The notes under the pieces were generated by a model. It ran no database searches. It saw only the letters and a list, made by a program, of their open reading frames with translations, and was not told where the DNA came from. A stretch of 64,000 nt of DNA, from assembly GCF_014904795.1 (NCBI RefSeq), contig NZ_JACZFS010000055.1, positions 1 to 64,000 on the forward strand. The letters are read 5' to 3'. Position numbers and translations under genes: made by a program. Origin of the DNA: Nisaea nitritireducens. Its GTDB lineage: Bacteria > Pseudomonadota > Alphaproteobacteria > Thalassobaculales > Thalassobaculaceae. Positions 44,893 through 53,491 of the stretch are shown here, piece by piece (positions within the stretch are counted from its first letter, which is position 1; every line of letters begins with the position of its first letter).

Positions 44893-45849
44893 TCAGGCGT
44901 CCCCGGCGAGCCAATCCTCGATCAGCCGGCGGGCGATGGAATCCTTGCTTGGCAGTCCCTTGCCGAGGGCGCGGAAATTCATCAACTCGTCGCGGCTGAA
45001 CCACTGGGCGTCTTCCAGCTCGTCGTCGCGCCGGAAGATTTCCGATGTCTTCGCCTCGGCATGAAACCCGAGCATGATCGATGCCGGGAAGGGCCAGGGC
45101 TGTGAGGAGTGATAGCGCACGTCGCACACTTCGACGCCGGTCTCTTCCAAAACTTCCCGGGCAACGGCTTCTTCCAGTGTCTCGCCCGGCTCGACGAAAC
45201 CGGCGAGGGTGGAATAGCGCCCTTCCGGCCAGACAGCCTGGCGCCCGAGCAGGGCCTTCTCTCCGGCCGCGTCATGCACCAGCATGATGACGGCGGGATC
45301 GGTGCGCGGGAATGCCGGGGTGTTGCAGCTCTCGTTCGTGCAGCTGCGCTGATGCCCGCCTTTCGCGATCCGGGTGGGCGAGCCGCAGACGCCGCAGAAG
45401 CGGTGACGCTGATGCCAGTGCATCAGACCCCGGGCATAGGCGAGGACGGAGCCCTCGAAGCGCTCCAGCACGGGGCCGACTTGCCGCAGATCCATGAATT
45501 CGCCGGCATCGCTCACAGCAGCCGCCGCTTCTTCCTCTTCCAGGTGGGAGAGATCGACCGCGACATGCGCCTCGCCGTTCCGGTTGCCGAGAAAGATGAC
45601 GGTCTCGGAACGTTCGACCAGGACAGCGAACTCCCGCGCGTTCAGCAATGAGGCGGCCGGGGTTTCGCTTTCCGCGCCGAAGACGAGCGAACGGCTGCGC
45701 CAGACCGGCACCAGCCGGGTCGTGGCGTCACCGACAAGCCGTTCAAGCCAGCCCTCCTCCTCGCGGAGGTGAGCGCTGCGGTCGAGGCCACTGAAGCCGT
45801 AGATGTTCGGCTGGCGGCGGGTGAGGTCGAGAGGATACTGATCGGACAT
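44893..45849 (-). CDS. nudC: NAD(+) diphosphatase
   Basis: 318 residues from MSDQYPLDLTRRQPN at 45849; the frame extends 36 bp further but without a ribosome-binding site. The four-cysteine zinc ribbon is FCGVCGSPTRIAKGGHQRSC with a later SCNTPAFPRTDPAVIMLV. The Nudix box is GFVEPGETLEEAVAREVLEE near residue 195, and the NudC-specific SQPWPFPASIMLGF segment follows it. It hydrolyses NADH to NMNH and AMP and can remove NAD caps from RNA. Confidence 0.95.
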   Translation of the reverse strand: MSDQYPLDLTRRQPNIYGFSGLDRSAHLREEEGWLERLVGDATTRLVPVWRSRSLVFGAESETPAASLLNAREFAVLVERSETVIFLGNRNGEAHVAVDLSHLEEEEAAAAVSDAGEFMDLRQVGPVLERFEGSVLAYARGLMHWHQRHRFCGVCGSPTRIAKGGHQRSCTNESCNTPAFPRTDPAVIMLVHDAAGEKALLGRQAVWPEGRYSTLAGFVEPGETLEEAVAREVLEETGVEVCDVRYHSSQPWPFPASIMLGFHAEAKTSEIFRRDDELEDAQWFSRDELMNFRALGKGLPSKDSIARRLIEDWLAGDA

Positions 45850-45920
45850 GGCGCCGGAGTTTACACGCTCCGGCGGGCGCGGCAATCACCGGTTGGTGGC
45901 TGCCGCGCCGTCTGTGCGTC

Positions 45921-47444
45921 TTAATCGTTGAGCGCGGCCTCGAAAAACGCATCGGCAGTGTCACTTTCGATCAACCGGCCATCCTCGATCCGCCAATAGT
46001 GTGTTGCCACAGAGCGGATGAAAGCCCGGTCATGCGAAACGAACAGGCTGGTTGCCTCATGAGTCGTCAGCTCACTTTCAAGGGCCAGCTGGCCTTCGAT
46101 ATCGAGATGGTTTGTCGGCTCATCCAGCAGATAGAAATTCGGGGTCGAGAGGTGCAGCACAAGCATCGCGAGACGGGCTTTCTGCCCACCTGACAAAAGC
46201 CCGGACGGTTTTGTCTGCCGATCGATGGCGATCCCCGCTCCGGCCAGCATGGTACGGGCACGCTGGTCGCCGATATCGAACCGGTCGCAGATAATCGAGA
46301 GCGGGCTGGCGTCATCCGGAAGATGGGACAGGGCTTGATCGAGATAGCCGAGGGCGAGAGACGGCGTTGCCTTGATGCCGGGCTGTGGGGTGCCCGGGGC
46401 GATAAGAGCCGTGTGTATTCTCGTCAGCAATTGCGATTTGCCGCATCCGTTCGGGCCGAGCAGGGCAATCCGGTCCCCGCGATGGATACGCCGTAACCCG
46501 GTCTTCATCAGCGGGACGCCGTCAGGTGTCGCGACGGACAGATTGTCCAGGGTCAGAAGGACGGTGGCATGGCTGCCCCGGTTGCCGAGACGGATGCGCC
46601 CGGCCGATCTCTCCTGGTGTGCCGGGCGTGATGCATCTTCCAGCTCGTCCGCGCGCTGCTTCAGTTGCTTGGTCTTCGTCAGCAACAGATCGCTTCCGGA
46701 ATTGATGCCGATATTCTTGAGTTTGGCGGCCTGGTGGCGGAGCTTCCGCGCTGTCTTCATATCATCCTGAAAGCGCCGCTCCATCGCCTGGTCGATATCG
46801 TCCAGCGCCGCTCTCGCTGCGGAGTAGGGCAGGGAGAAAGCTTCCGAGCGGTCTGGGCGGAGAAACAGTGTCCGGTTTGTCACCGCGTCTAGGAACGCCC
46901 GGTCGTGGCTGCTGACCAGAATGCCGGTATCGCGCGGCAAGGCGCTCAGCCAATTTTCAAGGCTGGCGATGCGGGCGATATCGAGATGGTTTGTCGGCTC
47001 GTCCAGCAGCAGTACGTCTGGATCGGTAACGGCCGCCCGGGCCAGAAGCGCGGCTCGTTGCCAACCGCCGCTGAGTTCCTTCAGCGTCCGCGTGCGGAAG
47101 GTGTCCGGAACTTCCAGCACCTCCAGCAAGACGTCGGCGCGCCACGATTCTGCTTCCGCCTCGGCCGGGCTCAGGGCATCGCAGACAGCTTGCCTGAATG
47201 TACGGTCCGCCAGCGCGGGGGAAAGATGCTGTTCGACATAGCCGAGGGTCAGTCCCCGCGCGCGCAGCACGTCGCCCGATGTCGGCTCCAATGTGCCTGC
47301 GATGCAGCGAAGAAGCGTGGATTTTCCACGCCCGTTGGCGGCAACGAGGCCGATCCGCTCGCCTTTGGAAAGAGTAAAGTCAACGTTGCTGAACAAGGGC
47401 TCGCCATAGGCAAAGCCAAGGCCGCGCAGTGTGATCAAAGTCAT
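45921..47444 (-). CDS. ABC-F family ATP-binding protein
   Basis: 507 residues with two ATPase domains and no membrane segments. First domain: Walker A AANGRGKSTLLRCIAG near residue 35, signature ELSGGWQRAALLARA, Walker B DVLLLDEPTNHLD. Second: GPNGCGKSQLLTRIHTA near residue 330, LLSGGQKARLAMLVL, FYLLDEPTNHLDIEGQ. The linker between them (RRFQDDMKTARKLRHQAAKL onward) is basic, as in ABC-F translation factors that act at the ribosomal E site. It could be an EttA/Uup-like factor or an antibiotic-protection protein. The 332-bp leader region upstream carries a strong hairpin. Confidence 0.92.
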   Translation of the reverse strand: MTLITLRGLGFAYGEPLFSNVDFTLSKGERIGLVAANGRGKSTLLRCIAGTLEPTSGDVLRARGLTLGYVEQHLSPALADRTFRQAVCDALSPAEAEAESWRADVLLEVLEVPDTFRTRTLKELSGGWQRAALLARAAVTDPDVLLLDEPTNHLDIARIASLENWLSALPRDTGILVSSHDRAFLDAVTNRTLFLRPDRSEAFSLPYSAARAALDDIDQAMERRFQDDMKTARKLRHQAAKLKNIGINSGSDLLLTKTKQLKQRADELEDASRPAHQERSAGRIRLGNRGSHATVLLTLDNLSVATPDGVPLMKTGLRRIHRGDRIALLGPNGCGKSQLLTRIHTALIAPGTPQPGIKATPSLALGYLDQALSHLPDDASPLSIICDRFDIGDQRARTMLAGAGIAIDRQTKPSGLLSGGQKARLAMLVLHLSTPNFYLLDEPTNHLDIEGQLALESELTTHEATSLFVSHDRAFIRSVATHYWRIEDGRLIESDTADAFFEAALND

Positions 47445-47776
47445 GGGATATCTTCCAGTCCGCCGGGCGAACGCAATGCGGAAGGCCGCTCAGGGCGGTT
47501 CCGGCATTCAGCCCGGTATATCTGCAGAATGCGTCTCTCGCGGATCATCAATCCGGCAAGATCACGCTCTCTCAAGGGCAGACCAAGAAGAGGATGCTAG
47601 AGGTGCGTCTCGGTCAGCCCTGCAAACGCATTTGCAGGGCATCAACAGGGCCACGCTGGCGATCATGTTGAATGAGAGGGGCCATAAAAACGCCGTCACT
47701 TTGTTGCAGGATGTTGAATATCACTACAACCGGTGCTTGTCACGGGTCGATGGTCGTCAATGCCAAACTTGGAATA
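47445..47776 (-). other. 332-bp leader/intergenic region before the ABC-F gene
   Basis: Lies between the phosphodiesterase gene stop and the ABC-F start, both on the minus strand. I find no convincing protein gene. A perfect hairpin is at 47617-47640, and a 23-codon open frame (MAPLIQHDRQRGPVDALQMR...) runs from 47685 to the stop at 47614, without a ribosome-binding site, ending inside that hairpin. Several shorter GC-rich repeats are closer to the start codon. Confidence 0.5.
47617..47640 (-). other. perfect 10-bp stem hairpin in the ABC-F leader
   Basis: The arms gccctgcaaa and tttgcagggc are fully complementary around a four-base loop. No T-run follows on either strand. It stands 173 bp upstream of the ABC-F start codon. 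Confidence 0.6.
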
Positions 47777-48568
47777 TCACGCGCTCTCATGCACGCATTC
47801 GAAAGTGCCCACCGGAACCTGATGCACAGAGAGCCCGGCTCCTTCCTGCCAGTGCAGGAGCTGGATCTGTGGTGGCTCCATGAAGACCTTGAAGCCCGGC
47901 TGATGAACCAGGTCGAGGCCCATCTGGTGGGCGGTGGAAGAGCAGATGTTTGCCGTTGTTCCTGCCCAATTGCGGTGCATCGAGCGATGGAAATGACCGG
48001 ACAGGACAATTTCGACATTGCTGAATTGCTCGATGACCGCGCCGATGGCATCGCCGTCGCGGCAACCGATTTCGTCCAGCTTCATGCCAGTGGGAAAAGG
48101 CGGGTGGTGCAGCATGACGATTGCGGGCTTGCCGGAAAGAGTTGCCAGCGTTTCGCCCAACCAGTTGCATCGTTCCGCGCCGAAAGTGCCGTAAGGCTCT
48201 CCCTCTTCAAGCGTGTCCAGTGCGATGAGCGTGAGGGGGCCGAGATCGACGGCATAGTCGAGCGGGCCCGTGGCGGGCATGTAGCCGTCCGGGGCGAAAG
48301 CCGCGCGCATGAGCTCTCGCGCATCGTGGTTTCCAGGGGTCACGTAGGCCGGGATGCCAAGGGGCGCTACCATTTCGCGGAATAGCGTATAAGAGCCCGC
48401 CGTGCCGTCTTCCGATACATCGCCGGCGACCAGCAAGGCATCCGGCTTCGGTGTCAGGGTGGCGATTGTGGCGACGGCCGCGTCAAGATGGGCTTTGGTG
48501 TCTATCGTGCCGTAGGCCGGGACGCCGCCATCCATCAAATGTGTATCGGTAATTTCGGCCAGAAGCAT
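47777..48568 (-). CDS. metallophosphoesterase, CpdA-like cyclic-nucleotide phosphodiesterase
   Basis: 263 residues. The dinuclear metal motifs of the calcineurin-like fold are all visible: AEITDTHLM near residue 4, VAGDVSEDGTAGSY near residue 47, TPGNHDARELM near residue 78, MLHHPPF near residue 158 and LSGHFHRSMHR near residue 196. The order and spacing match CpdA/Icc, which hydrolyse cAMP. The gene is divergent from sodB, and the spacer contains a CRP-type palindrome, which fits a cAMP-linked role. Other phosphoesters cannot be excluded. Confidence 0.87.
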   Translation of the reverse strand: MLLAEITDTHLMDGGVPAYGTIDTKAHLDAAVATIATLTPKPDALLVAGDVSEDGTAGSYTLFREMVAPLGIPAYVTPGNHDARELMRAAFAPDGYMPATGPLDYAVDLGPLTLIALDTLEEGEPYGTFGAERCNWLGETLATLSGKPAIVMLHHPPFPTGMKLDEIGCRDGDAIGAVIEQFSNVEIVLSGHFHRSMHRNWAGTTANICSSTAHQMGLDLVHQPGFKVFMEPPQIQLLHWQEGAGLSVHQVPVGTFECVHESA

Positions 48569-48651
48569 GCCCCTACCCTCTCATTTCTGAAGCAATTGCA
48601 CGGGTCTATTCACCGCTTGTCCAGTTTCTTTCCCTTTGCATTTCGCCGAAT

Positions 48652-48665
48652 GTGACTTAAGTCAC
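48652..48665. promoter_or_regulatory. CRP/FNR-type palindrome between phosphodiesterase and sodB
   Basis: gtgacttaagtcac is a perfect 14-bp palindrome. With its flanking bases it reads tgtga-n6-tcacg, one base off the CRP consensus TGTGA-N6-TCACA. It is 83 bp before the CpdA-like start and 99 bp before the sodB start, in the right place to control either. Confidence 0.6.
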
Positions 48666-48764
48666 GTTAACAAGGGATCCGGTGTTTTTAGGTGGATGGC
48701 GAGCCATCCGCACGTCCTGCTGTCGGGTTCCGGCGAAATTAACAAGCGAGAACAGGAGAGCGAA

Positions 48765-49367
48765 ATGGCCCTCGAACTGCCAGCCCTTCCCTACGATTAC
48801 GAAGCGCTTCAGCCGTACATGTCGAAGGAAACCCTCGAGTTTCACCACGACAAGCACCATCAGGCGTATGTCACCAACGGCAACAAGCTGCTGGAAGGCA
48901 CGGGTCTTGAGGACAAGTCCCTCGAAGAGATCGTGCAGACCGCCTACAAGGAAAAGATGGCCGGCCTGCTCAACAACGCGAGCCAGCATTGGAATCACCT
49001 GCAGTTCTGGCAGATGATGAAAAAGAATGGCGGCGGCGCTATCCCCGGCGCGCTTGAGAAGAAGATCATCGAGGACCTCGGCTCGGTCGCCGATTTCCAG
49101 GCAGCTTTCATTGAGGCCGGTGTTACCCAGTTCGGCTCCGGCTGGTGCTGGCTGGCCATGGGCAGCGACGGCAAGCTCAAGGTCACCAAGACTCCGAACG
49201 GCGAAAGCCCGATGGCCTATGGCGAGACCGTTCTGCTCGGTTGCGACGTGTGGGAGCATTCCTACTACATCGACTACCGCAACCGCCGTCCCGACTACGT
49301 GAAGGCCTTCATCGAGAACATGGTGAACTGGGACTATGTCGGGGAGCTGTTCGCCAAGGCGAGCTGA
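48765..49367 (+). CDS. sodB: superoxide dismutase [Fe]
   Basis: 200 residues from the ATG at 48765 after acaggaga; the open frame upstream is leader DNA. The metal ligands are at His27 region (KETLEFHHDKHHQAYV), His in NNASQHWNHLQFWQMM, and Asp and His in LLGCDVWEHSYYIDYRNRRP near residue 160. The NNASQHWNH sequence and GGGAIPG segment favour the iron form, with Gln in the FGSGWCWLA neighbourhood as second-sphere residue. It dismutates superoxide in the cytosol. It is monocistronic, with a terminator 28 bp after the stop. Confidence 0.96.
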   Translation: MALELPALPYDYEALQPYMSKETLEFHHDKHHQAYVTNGNKLLEGTGLEDKSLEEIVQTAYKEKMAGLLNNASQHWNHLQFWQMMKKNGGGAIPGALEKKIIEDLGSVADFQAAFIEAGVTQFGSGWCWLAMGSDGKLKVTKTPNGESPMAYGETVLLGCDVWEHSYYIDYRNRRPDYVKAFIENMVNWDYVGELFAKAS

Positions 49368-49394
49368 TCCGGCAAGACCCTGCACTGAACTGCG

Positions 49395-49428
49395 ACGGGC
49401 CCGCCATTGGTGGGCCCGTTTTCGTTTT
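49395..49428 (+). terminator. rho-independent terminator after sodB
   Basis: The stem acgggccc/gggcccgt with inner gcc/ggt pairing is followed by ttttcgtttt. The 49 bases from 49376 align without gaps, at about 75-80 percent identity, to 52289-52337 after the first histidine kinase. Confidence 0.85.
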
Positions 49429-49709
49429 GATACCGGCAAAGCGAATGGCCCAGTGTTTCTGGAATCGTGAGGGTCAGCCCTGTCATGAACTTGCTGCCCT
49501 CATTCGCACAGCTATGAGGCAAGCCAGCCTTGAATTAATGAATTTCGGCTGAACAGAGAGAACTGAAGCAGCTTCTACAGCAAAGCAGCTCATAGAAAAT
49601 AAAGTCCAAGGAGACTAAAAATCCCAATTTAAAAATTTGTTCAGCATTTGAGTGGTTTGCTTGCGGATCGCATAATTGCTGTAATGCTGCGCATGCGGGG
49701 AGTCTTATT
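49429..49709. other. AT-richer spacer between sodB terminator and kinase gene
   Basis: About 280 bases with lower GC than the surrounding genes, especially 49600-49660 with runs of a and t. No open frame in it has a ribosome-binding site, and no tRNA or repeat is visible. It must hold the promoter of the kinase gene; the cggggag site stands seven nt before its TTG start. Confidence 0.5.
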
Positions 49710-52280
49710 TTGGCTGAGCCATATTCGAGACTGCTGACTTTGGCCATATGCTGCAACTTGATAGTGCTGGCCGTCTTCAGCGCGGACTGGACCGGCCTTG
49801 TGCAAGTCAGTACGCCCTTTTCAGCTCTCGCTCTCGGCCTTCTTTTCGCTGCGTCGCTCGTTCTGGCGCTCCTTCGGTCCAGGGCCCGCGTCGTCGAAAG
49901 CGATCTCGAGCGCCTCAGGGTTTCGGAATCCCGGCTCGGCACGCTCTTCGAACATTCGCCAATCTGCATGGATCTCAAGGACGTTGACGGGCGCTATCTG
50001 CTGGTAAACGCGGCCTATTGTGATTGGCTCAACAAATCAGCTGACGAGATTCTTGGGCGAAGCAATGCCGAGGTATACGCCTCGGATCCGGTCCGGCGTG
50101 CGAACGTCGACAAGATCGAACGCAGGGTCGCCCAGACCGGCCAACTCTTGAGACAGCAAGTTAAAGTGCGACGCGGGGACAAGGTTCACGAGCGGTTGCT
50201 GGTCAAGTTTCCGATGCGGGATGAGCAGGGGGATGTTGTCGCCGTCGGAACCTGTGCGGTCGATCTCACGGTGCAGAAAGAGACCGAGGACGCGCTGACG
50301 AGGGAGCGGGAGCGCGCCTCGCACCTTGAAGGCGTTCTTCGGGAAGCGATCATGGCGATGCCTGCGGCATTTGCGATTTTCGACTCGGAAGACCGGCTGG
50401 TGATCTGCAATTCGGAATTTGCGCAATATTACCCGTCATTCGAAAGTGATCCCGAACTGGGCGCAGGACGTGCTTTCCATGGATTGGTCGATGAACTCAT
50501 CGCAGCCGGCCACATACCGGTTACGACTCCGGAGGAGGCCGCAGAGTTTGTTGCGCTCAGAATGAAACAGCATCGCGAAGCCGCGGGGACGCCATTTGAA
50601 ACGCTCGTCAAGGACCGGATCTTCGTCAATACCGAGACACGCATGCCCGAGGGCGGGACGATCATTTTGCGTCAGGACATCACCGAGCAAAGGCGGTTGG
50701 AAAAAGAGCGTCAGGACGCGGAGGACCTGCTCCGTAGTCTTTTTGAACATCTCGATCAGGGAGTCACGATCCGCGACCTGGATTGCCGGGTCGTTCGACT
50801 GAACAAGGCCGCCTCCTACTGGGGTGAATTGCCTGTAACGGAGATCATCGGCAAGACGACGGAAGAATTACTGCGACTGACCGGTCATCATCAGGAGGCT
50901 GAAGGGGTTATAGACGAGGAGCGCGCCTTGATGGCTGAGCGCCGGCGAGACGTGTCGATACGCAAGCGCGTCATGTCGGACGGATCGACGCGGCATATAC
51001 GCCTCAGCCGTTTTCCGATCATTGGCAGCACCGGCGAGGTTCAGGGCCTTGGGGCCTTGGGCTACGACGTGACGGAGTTGATCGAAACCCAGGAAGCGCT
51101 TCAGTCAGCCAAGGAGCATTTGGAAGTTACCGTCCTGGAGCGGACTGGCGAGCTAAGAGCCAGCGAGAACCGGTTTCGCAATTTGGCTCAGGCCTCGGCC
51201 GATTGGTTTTGGGAATGCGATGCGGACTACCGGTTTAGCCATCTTTCAGAAAGTTTTCCGGTTCCTGATGGTTTGACCCGCAACGATCTGATCGGTATGG
51301 CGCTTTCGGACTATTTCGAGGCCAGTGCCTTCGAGCCGGATGTCCGCCAGAGGCTCATCGATGCATTGCGAAAGCATGAGCCGTTGCGGGATTTCGAAAT
51401 TACGCGCCCAGTTGGCAGCGAAATTCGAATGTATCGTATAACGATGATGCCAATCTTCGAGGATGGCATTTTCACTGGTTATACAGGGTCGACGGCCGAT
51501 ATCTCCGAGCTCTATGAGGCACGACAGAGTCTTGTCGAGGCGGAACGTCTGGCGTCCCTCGGAGCGTTGGTAGCCGGCGTTGCGCACGAGATAAATACGC
51601 CTATCGGTGTTTGTGTTACCGCGATATCCACCGTCTTGGCAGATGCAAAGAAGCTGCATTCACGGTTGGGGGACGGCAGTCTCAAGCGTAGTGAATTAGA
51701 GAACGGTACTTCAAATATCGTGGATGGAGCGGTGCTGGTCGAATCGAACCTCGCTCGCGCGGCGCGTCTGGTGTCGAGCTTCAAGAGCGTCGCGGTCGAT
51801 CGGACTAGCGAGGCGGAACGCGATTTCAATCTGATCCGTTATACGCGCGAGGTTGTTGAGAGTCTGAGCCCGCATCTCGGCGGCGATCGCATTGCGGTAA
51901 GGGTCTTCGGGGATGAAGATATCGAGCTTAGGAGCTATCCCGGCGCGATCGCGCAGATCCTGACGAATCTGGCCATGAATTCCATCATTCACGGGTTCGA
52001 GGATATGGCTTCGGGGAACATCGAGATCGAGATCGCGCGTGAGGGCGCCTCGGCGATATTGCTCTACCGGGACGACGGCTGCGGAATGCCCGCTGAAACC
52101 GTGCGCCGGGTCTTTGACCCCTTTTTCACCACCCGCCTCGGCCATGGCGGTAGTGGTCTCGGAATGCATATTGTCTTCAATCTGGTCGCACAGGTCTTGC
52201 TGGGGGCCGTGCAGTGTCGCAGCGAGCCTGGAAAAGGCGTTGAGTTCGAGATCCAGTTCCCGATCCGGCCGCCGAGTTGA
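49710..52280 (+). CDS. multi-PAS sensor histidine kinase 1
   Basis: 856 residues from a TTG at 49710 with gcggggag upstream. Two N-terminal membrane segments (LTLAICCNLIVLAVFSADW and ALALGLLFAASLVLALL) give a small sensor-less anchor. Four PAS-like units follow at roughly residues 75-190, 210-330, 345-460 and 490-610, the last with ASADWFWECDADYRFSHLSE. The dimerisation His is in AGVAHEINTPIG near residue 636, with HATPase motifs LAMNSIIHGF, DDGCGMP and GHGGSGLGMH at the C-terminus. No receiver domain and no response regulator are adjacent. It is closely similar over its whole length to the kinase at 53804. Confidence 0.93.
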   Translation: MAEPYSRLLTLAICCNLIVLAVFSADWTGLVQVSTPFSALALGLLFAASLVLALLRSRARVVESDLERLRVSESRLGTLFEHSPICMDLKDVDGRYLLVNAAYCDWLNKSADEILGRSNAEVYASDPVRRANVDKIERRVAQTGQLLRQQVKVRRGDKVHERLLVKFPMRDEQGDVVAVGTCAVDLTVQKETEDALTRERERASHLEGVLREAIMAMPAAFAIFDSEDRLVICNSEFAQYYPSFESDPELGAGRAFHGLVDELIAAGHIPVTTPEEAAEFVALRMKQHREAAGTPFETLVKDRIFVNTETRMPEGGTIILRQDITEQRRLEKERQDAEDLLRSLFEHLDQGVTIRDLDCRVVRLNKAASYWGELPVTEIIGKTTEELLRLTGHHQEAEGVIDEERALMAERRRDVSIRKRVMSDGSTRHIRLSRFPIIGSTGEVQGLGALGYDVTELIETQEALQSAKEHLEVTVLERTGELRASENRFRNLAQASADWFWECDADYRFSHLSESFPVPDGLTRNDLIGMALSDYFEASAFEPDVRQRLIDALRKHEPLRDFEITRPVGSEIRMYRITMMPIFEDGIFTGYTGSTADISELYEARQSLVEAERLASLGALVAGVAHEINTPIGVCVTAISTVLADAKKLHSRLGDGSLKRSELENGTSNIVDGAVLVESNLARAARLVSSFKSVAVDRTSEAERDFNLIRYTREVVESLSPHLGGDRIAVRVFGDEDIELRSYPGAIAQILTNLAMNSIIHGFEDMASGNIEIEIAREGASAILLYRDDGCGMPAETVRRVFDPFFTTRLGHGGSGLGMHIVFNLVAQVLLGAVQCRSEPGKGVEFEIQFPIRPPS

Positions 52281-52307
52281 TCCGACTGGACCCTGGACTC
52301 CAATACG

Positions 52308-52334
52308 ACAGGCCCGCCATCGGCGGGCCTGTTT
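52308..52334 (+). terminator. rho-independent terminator after kinase 1
   Basis: The stem acaggcccgcc/ggcgggcctgt around loop atc, then ttt. The T-run is short. Its surroundings repeat those of the sodB terminator. Confidence 0.8.
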
Positions 52335-52420
52335 GCATTCCGGAAAATCACGCCTGGACGCTTGCTTTCCGAGTCTGAATCGGCACACTTCCGGCTGGGA
52401 AATGACCATGGGGTTGGACA

Positions 52421-53491
52421 ATGTCCATGCAGGCCGGAAATGCGATCCGCAAAGTTGAGCAGGGGGATATCGCGGCACCCGTGAAGCTTCCACGCTGCGC
52501 CGGGGAAGAGTTCAGTCTGATCGCGGACGAGGTATCCGGAGATTTCAACATATTGGTCCTGCTGGGGCATGACGCTGCGGCGAACAAGGCGGCGGCAGTG
52601 GCTTTTGAGGCCGCGCGGGAGCGGTTCGCCGGGCACGGCGCGCAGATCTATTATGTGGCGCCGGGCAAGAAGAAGCCGGGTCTTCCTAAGCCGGTTACTG
52701 ATGCCTCGGTTCTGATGGATGCCGATGGCAAGGCTTTCGCGGCCTTCGGCCAGCAGGCGCCGTTCGGGCGGCCGCTGAATGCGGGCCCGACCACGGTGTT
52801 GATCGCGCCGAACCGGCACATCCTGAGGCTTCTCGATGCGGACAAGCCCGATCATCCTGAGATCGTGGGAAGTGTGCTTGAGGCCCAGTCCGCGCTCCGG
52901 GCCGAGCAGCCCTACCGCATGCATCCGCCGGTGTTGCTGGTGCCGGATGTCTTCAGTCCGGCCGACTGCGCGCATCTGATGAGCGTCTATGCCATGCAGG
53001 GGCAGGAATATGTCGAGCCGGGGCACAACACGCTGCAGAACCGGACCACGGACTGCAAGATGCGGATCCCGGAATATGGCCGCGGCGACCGGATCGATCA
53101 CTGGGTTATCAATCCCGAGACGCAGAACTATATCGACGAGCGAATCGCCGGCCGGCTGCTGCCGGAGTTGCAGAAATCGTTTCATTACAAGGTCACCCGC
53201 CACGAGCGCTATCGCATCGCCTGTTATGAGGGCGAGCGTGGTGGCCAACTGCACGGGCATCGGGACAATACGGATGCAGCGGTTGCCTATCGGCGCTTCG
53301 CGGTGACCATCAACCTGAATTCCGATCAATATGAGGGTGGCGAGATCTGGTTTCCGGAATTCAGCCAGCAGTCCTACAAGCCTCCGGCAGGCGCGGCCAT
53401 TGTGTTTTCGTGCTCGCTGCTGCATGAGGTTCTGCACATGCGCAAGGGGCGCCGTCTCGCGCTCCTCGGTTTCCTCTTCGGCCAGAGCTGA
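52421..53491 (+). CDS. redoxin-like / 2OG-Fe(II) dioxygenase fusion
   Basis: 356 residues. The first 150 have a thioredoxin-fold outline like a peroxiredoxin (GDIAAPVKLPRCAGEEFSLI, then FNILVLLGHDAAANKAAAVA), but the peroxidatic Cys is missing. The second part is a prolyl-4-hydroxylase-type dioxygenase. Its iron ligands are HRD in QLHGHRDNTDAAVAYRRFAV and His in SLLHEVLHMRKGRRLALLGF, with the Arg that binds 2-oxoglutarate just after. Such proteins hydroxylate a protein or small molecule. A second ATG two codons later is possible. It lies between the two paralogous kinases. Confidence 0.85.
   Translation: MSMQAGNAIRKVEQGDIAAPVKLPRCAGEEFSLIADEVSGDFNILVLLGHDAAANKAAAVAFEAARERFAGHGAQIYYVAPGKKKPGLPKPVTDASVLMDADGKAFAAFGQQAPFGRPLNAGPTTVLIAPNRHILRLLDADKPDHPEIVGSVLEAQSALRAEQPYRMHPPVLLVPDVFSPADCAHLMSVYAMQGQEYVEPGHNTLQNRTTDCKMRIPEYGRGDRIDHWVINPETQNYIDERIAGRLLPELQKSFHYKVTRHERYRIACYEGERGGQLHGHRDNTDAAVAYRRFAVTINLNSDQYEGGEIWFPEFSQQSYKPPAGAAIVFSCSLLHEVLHMRKGRRLALLGFLFGQS

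Noticed and set aside
47431-47883. A 150-residue plus-strand frame in the ABC-F leader region
   Set aside because: Overlaps the antisense of two real genes and has no ribosome-binding site; the leader hairpin lies within it.
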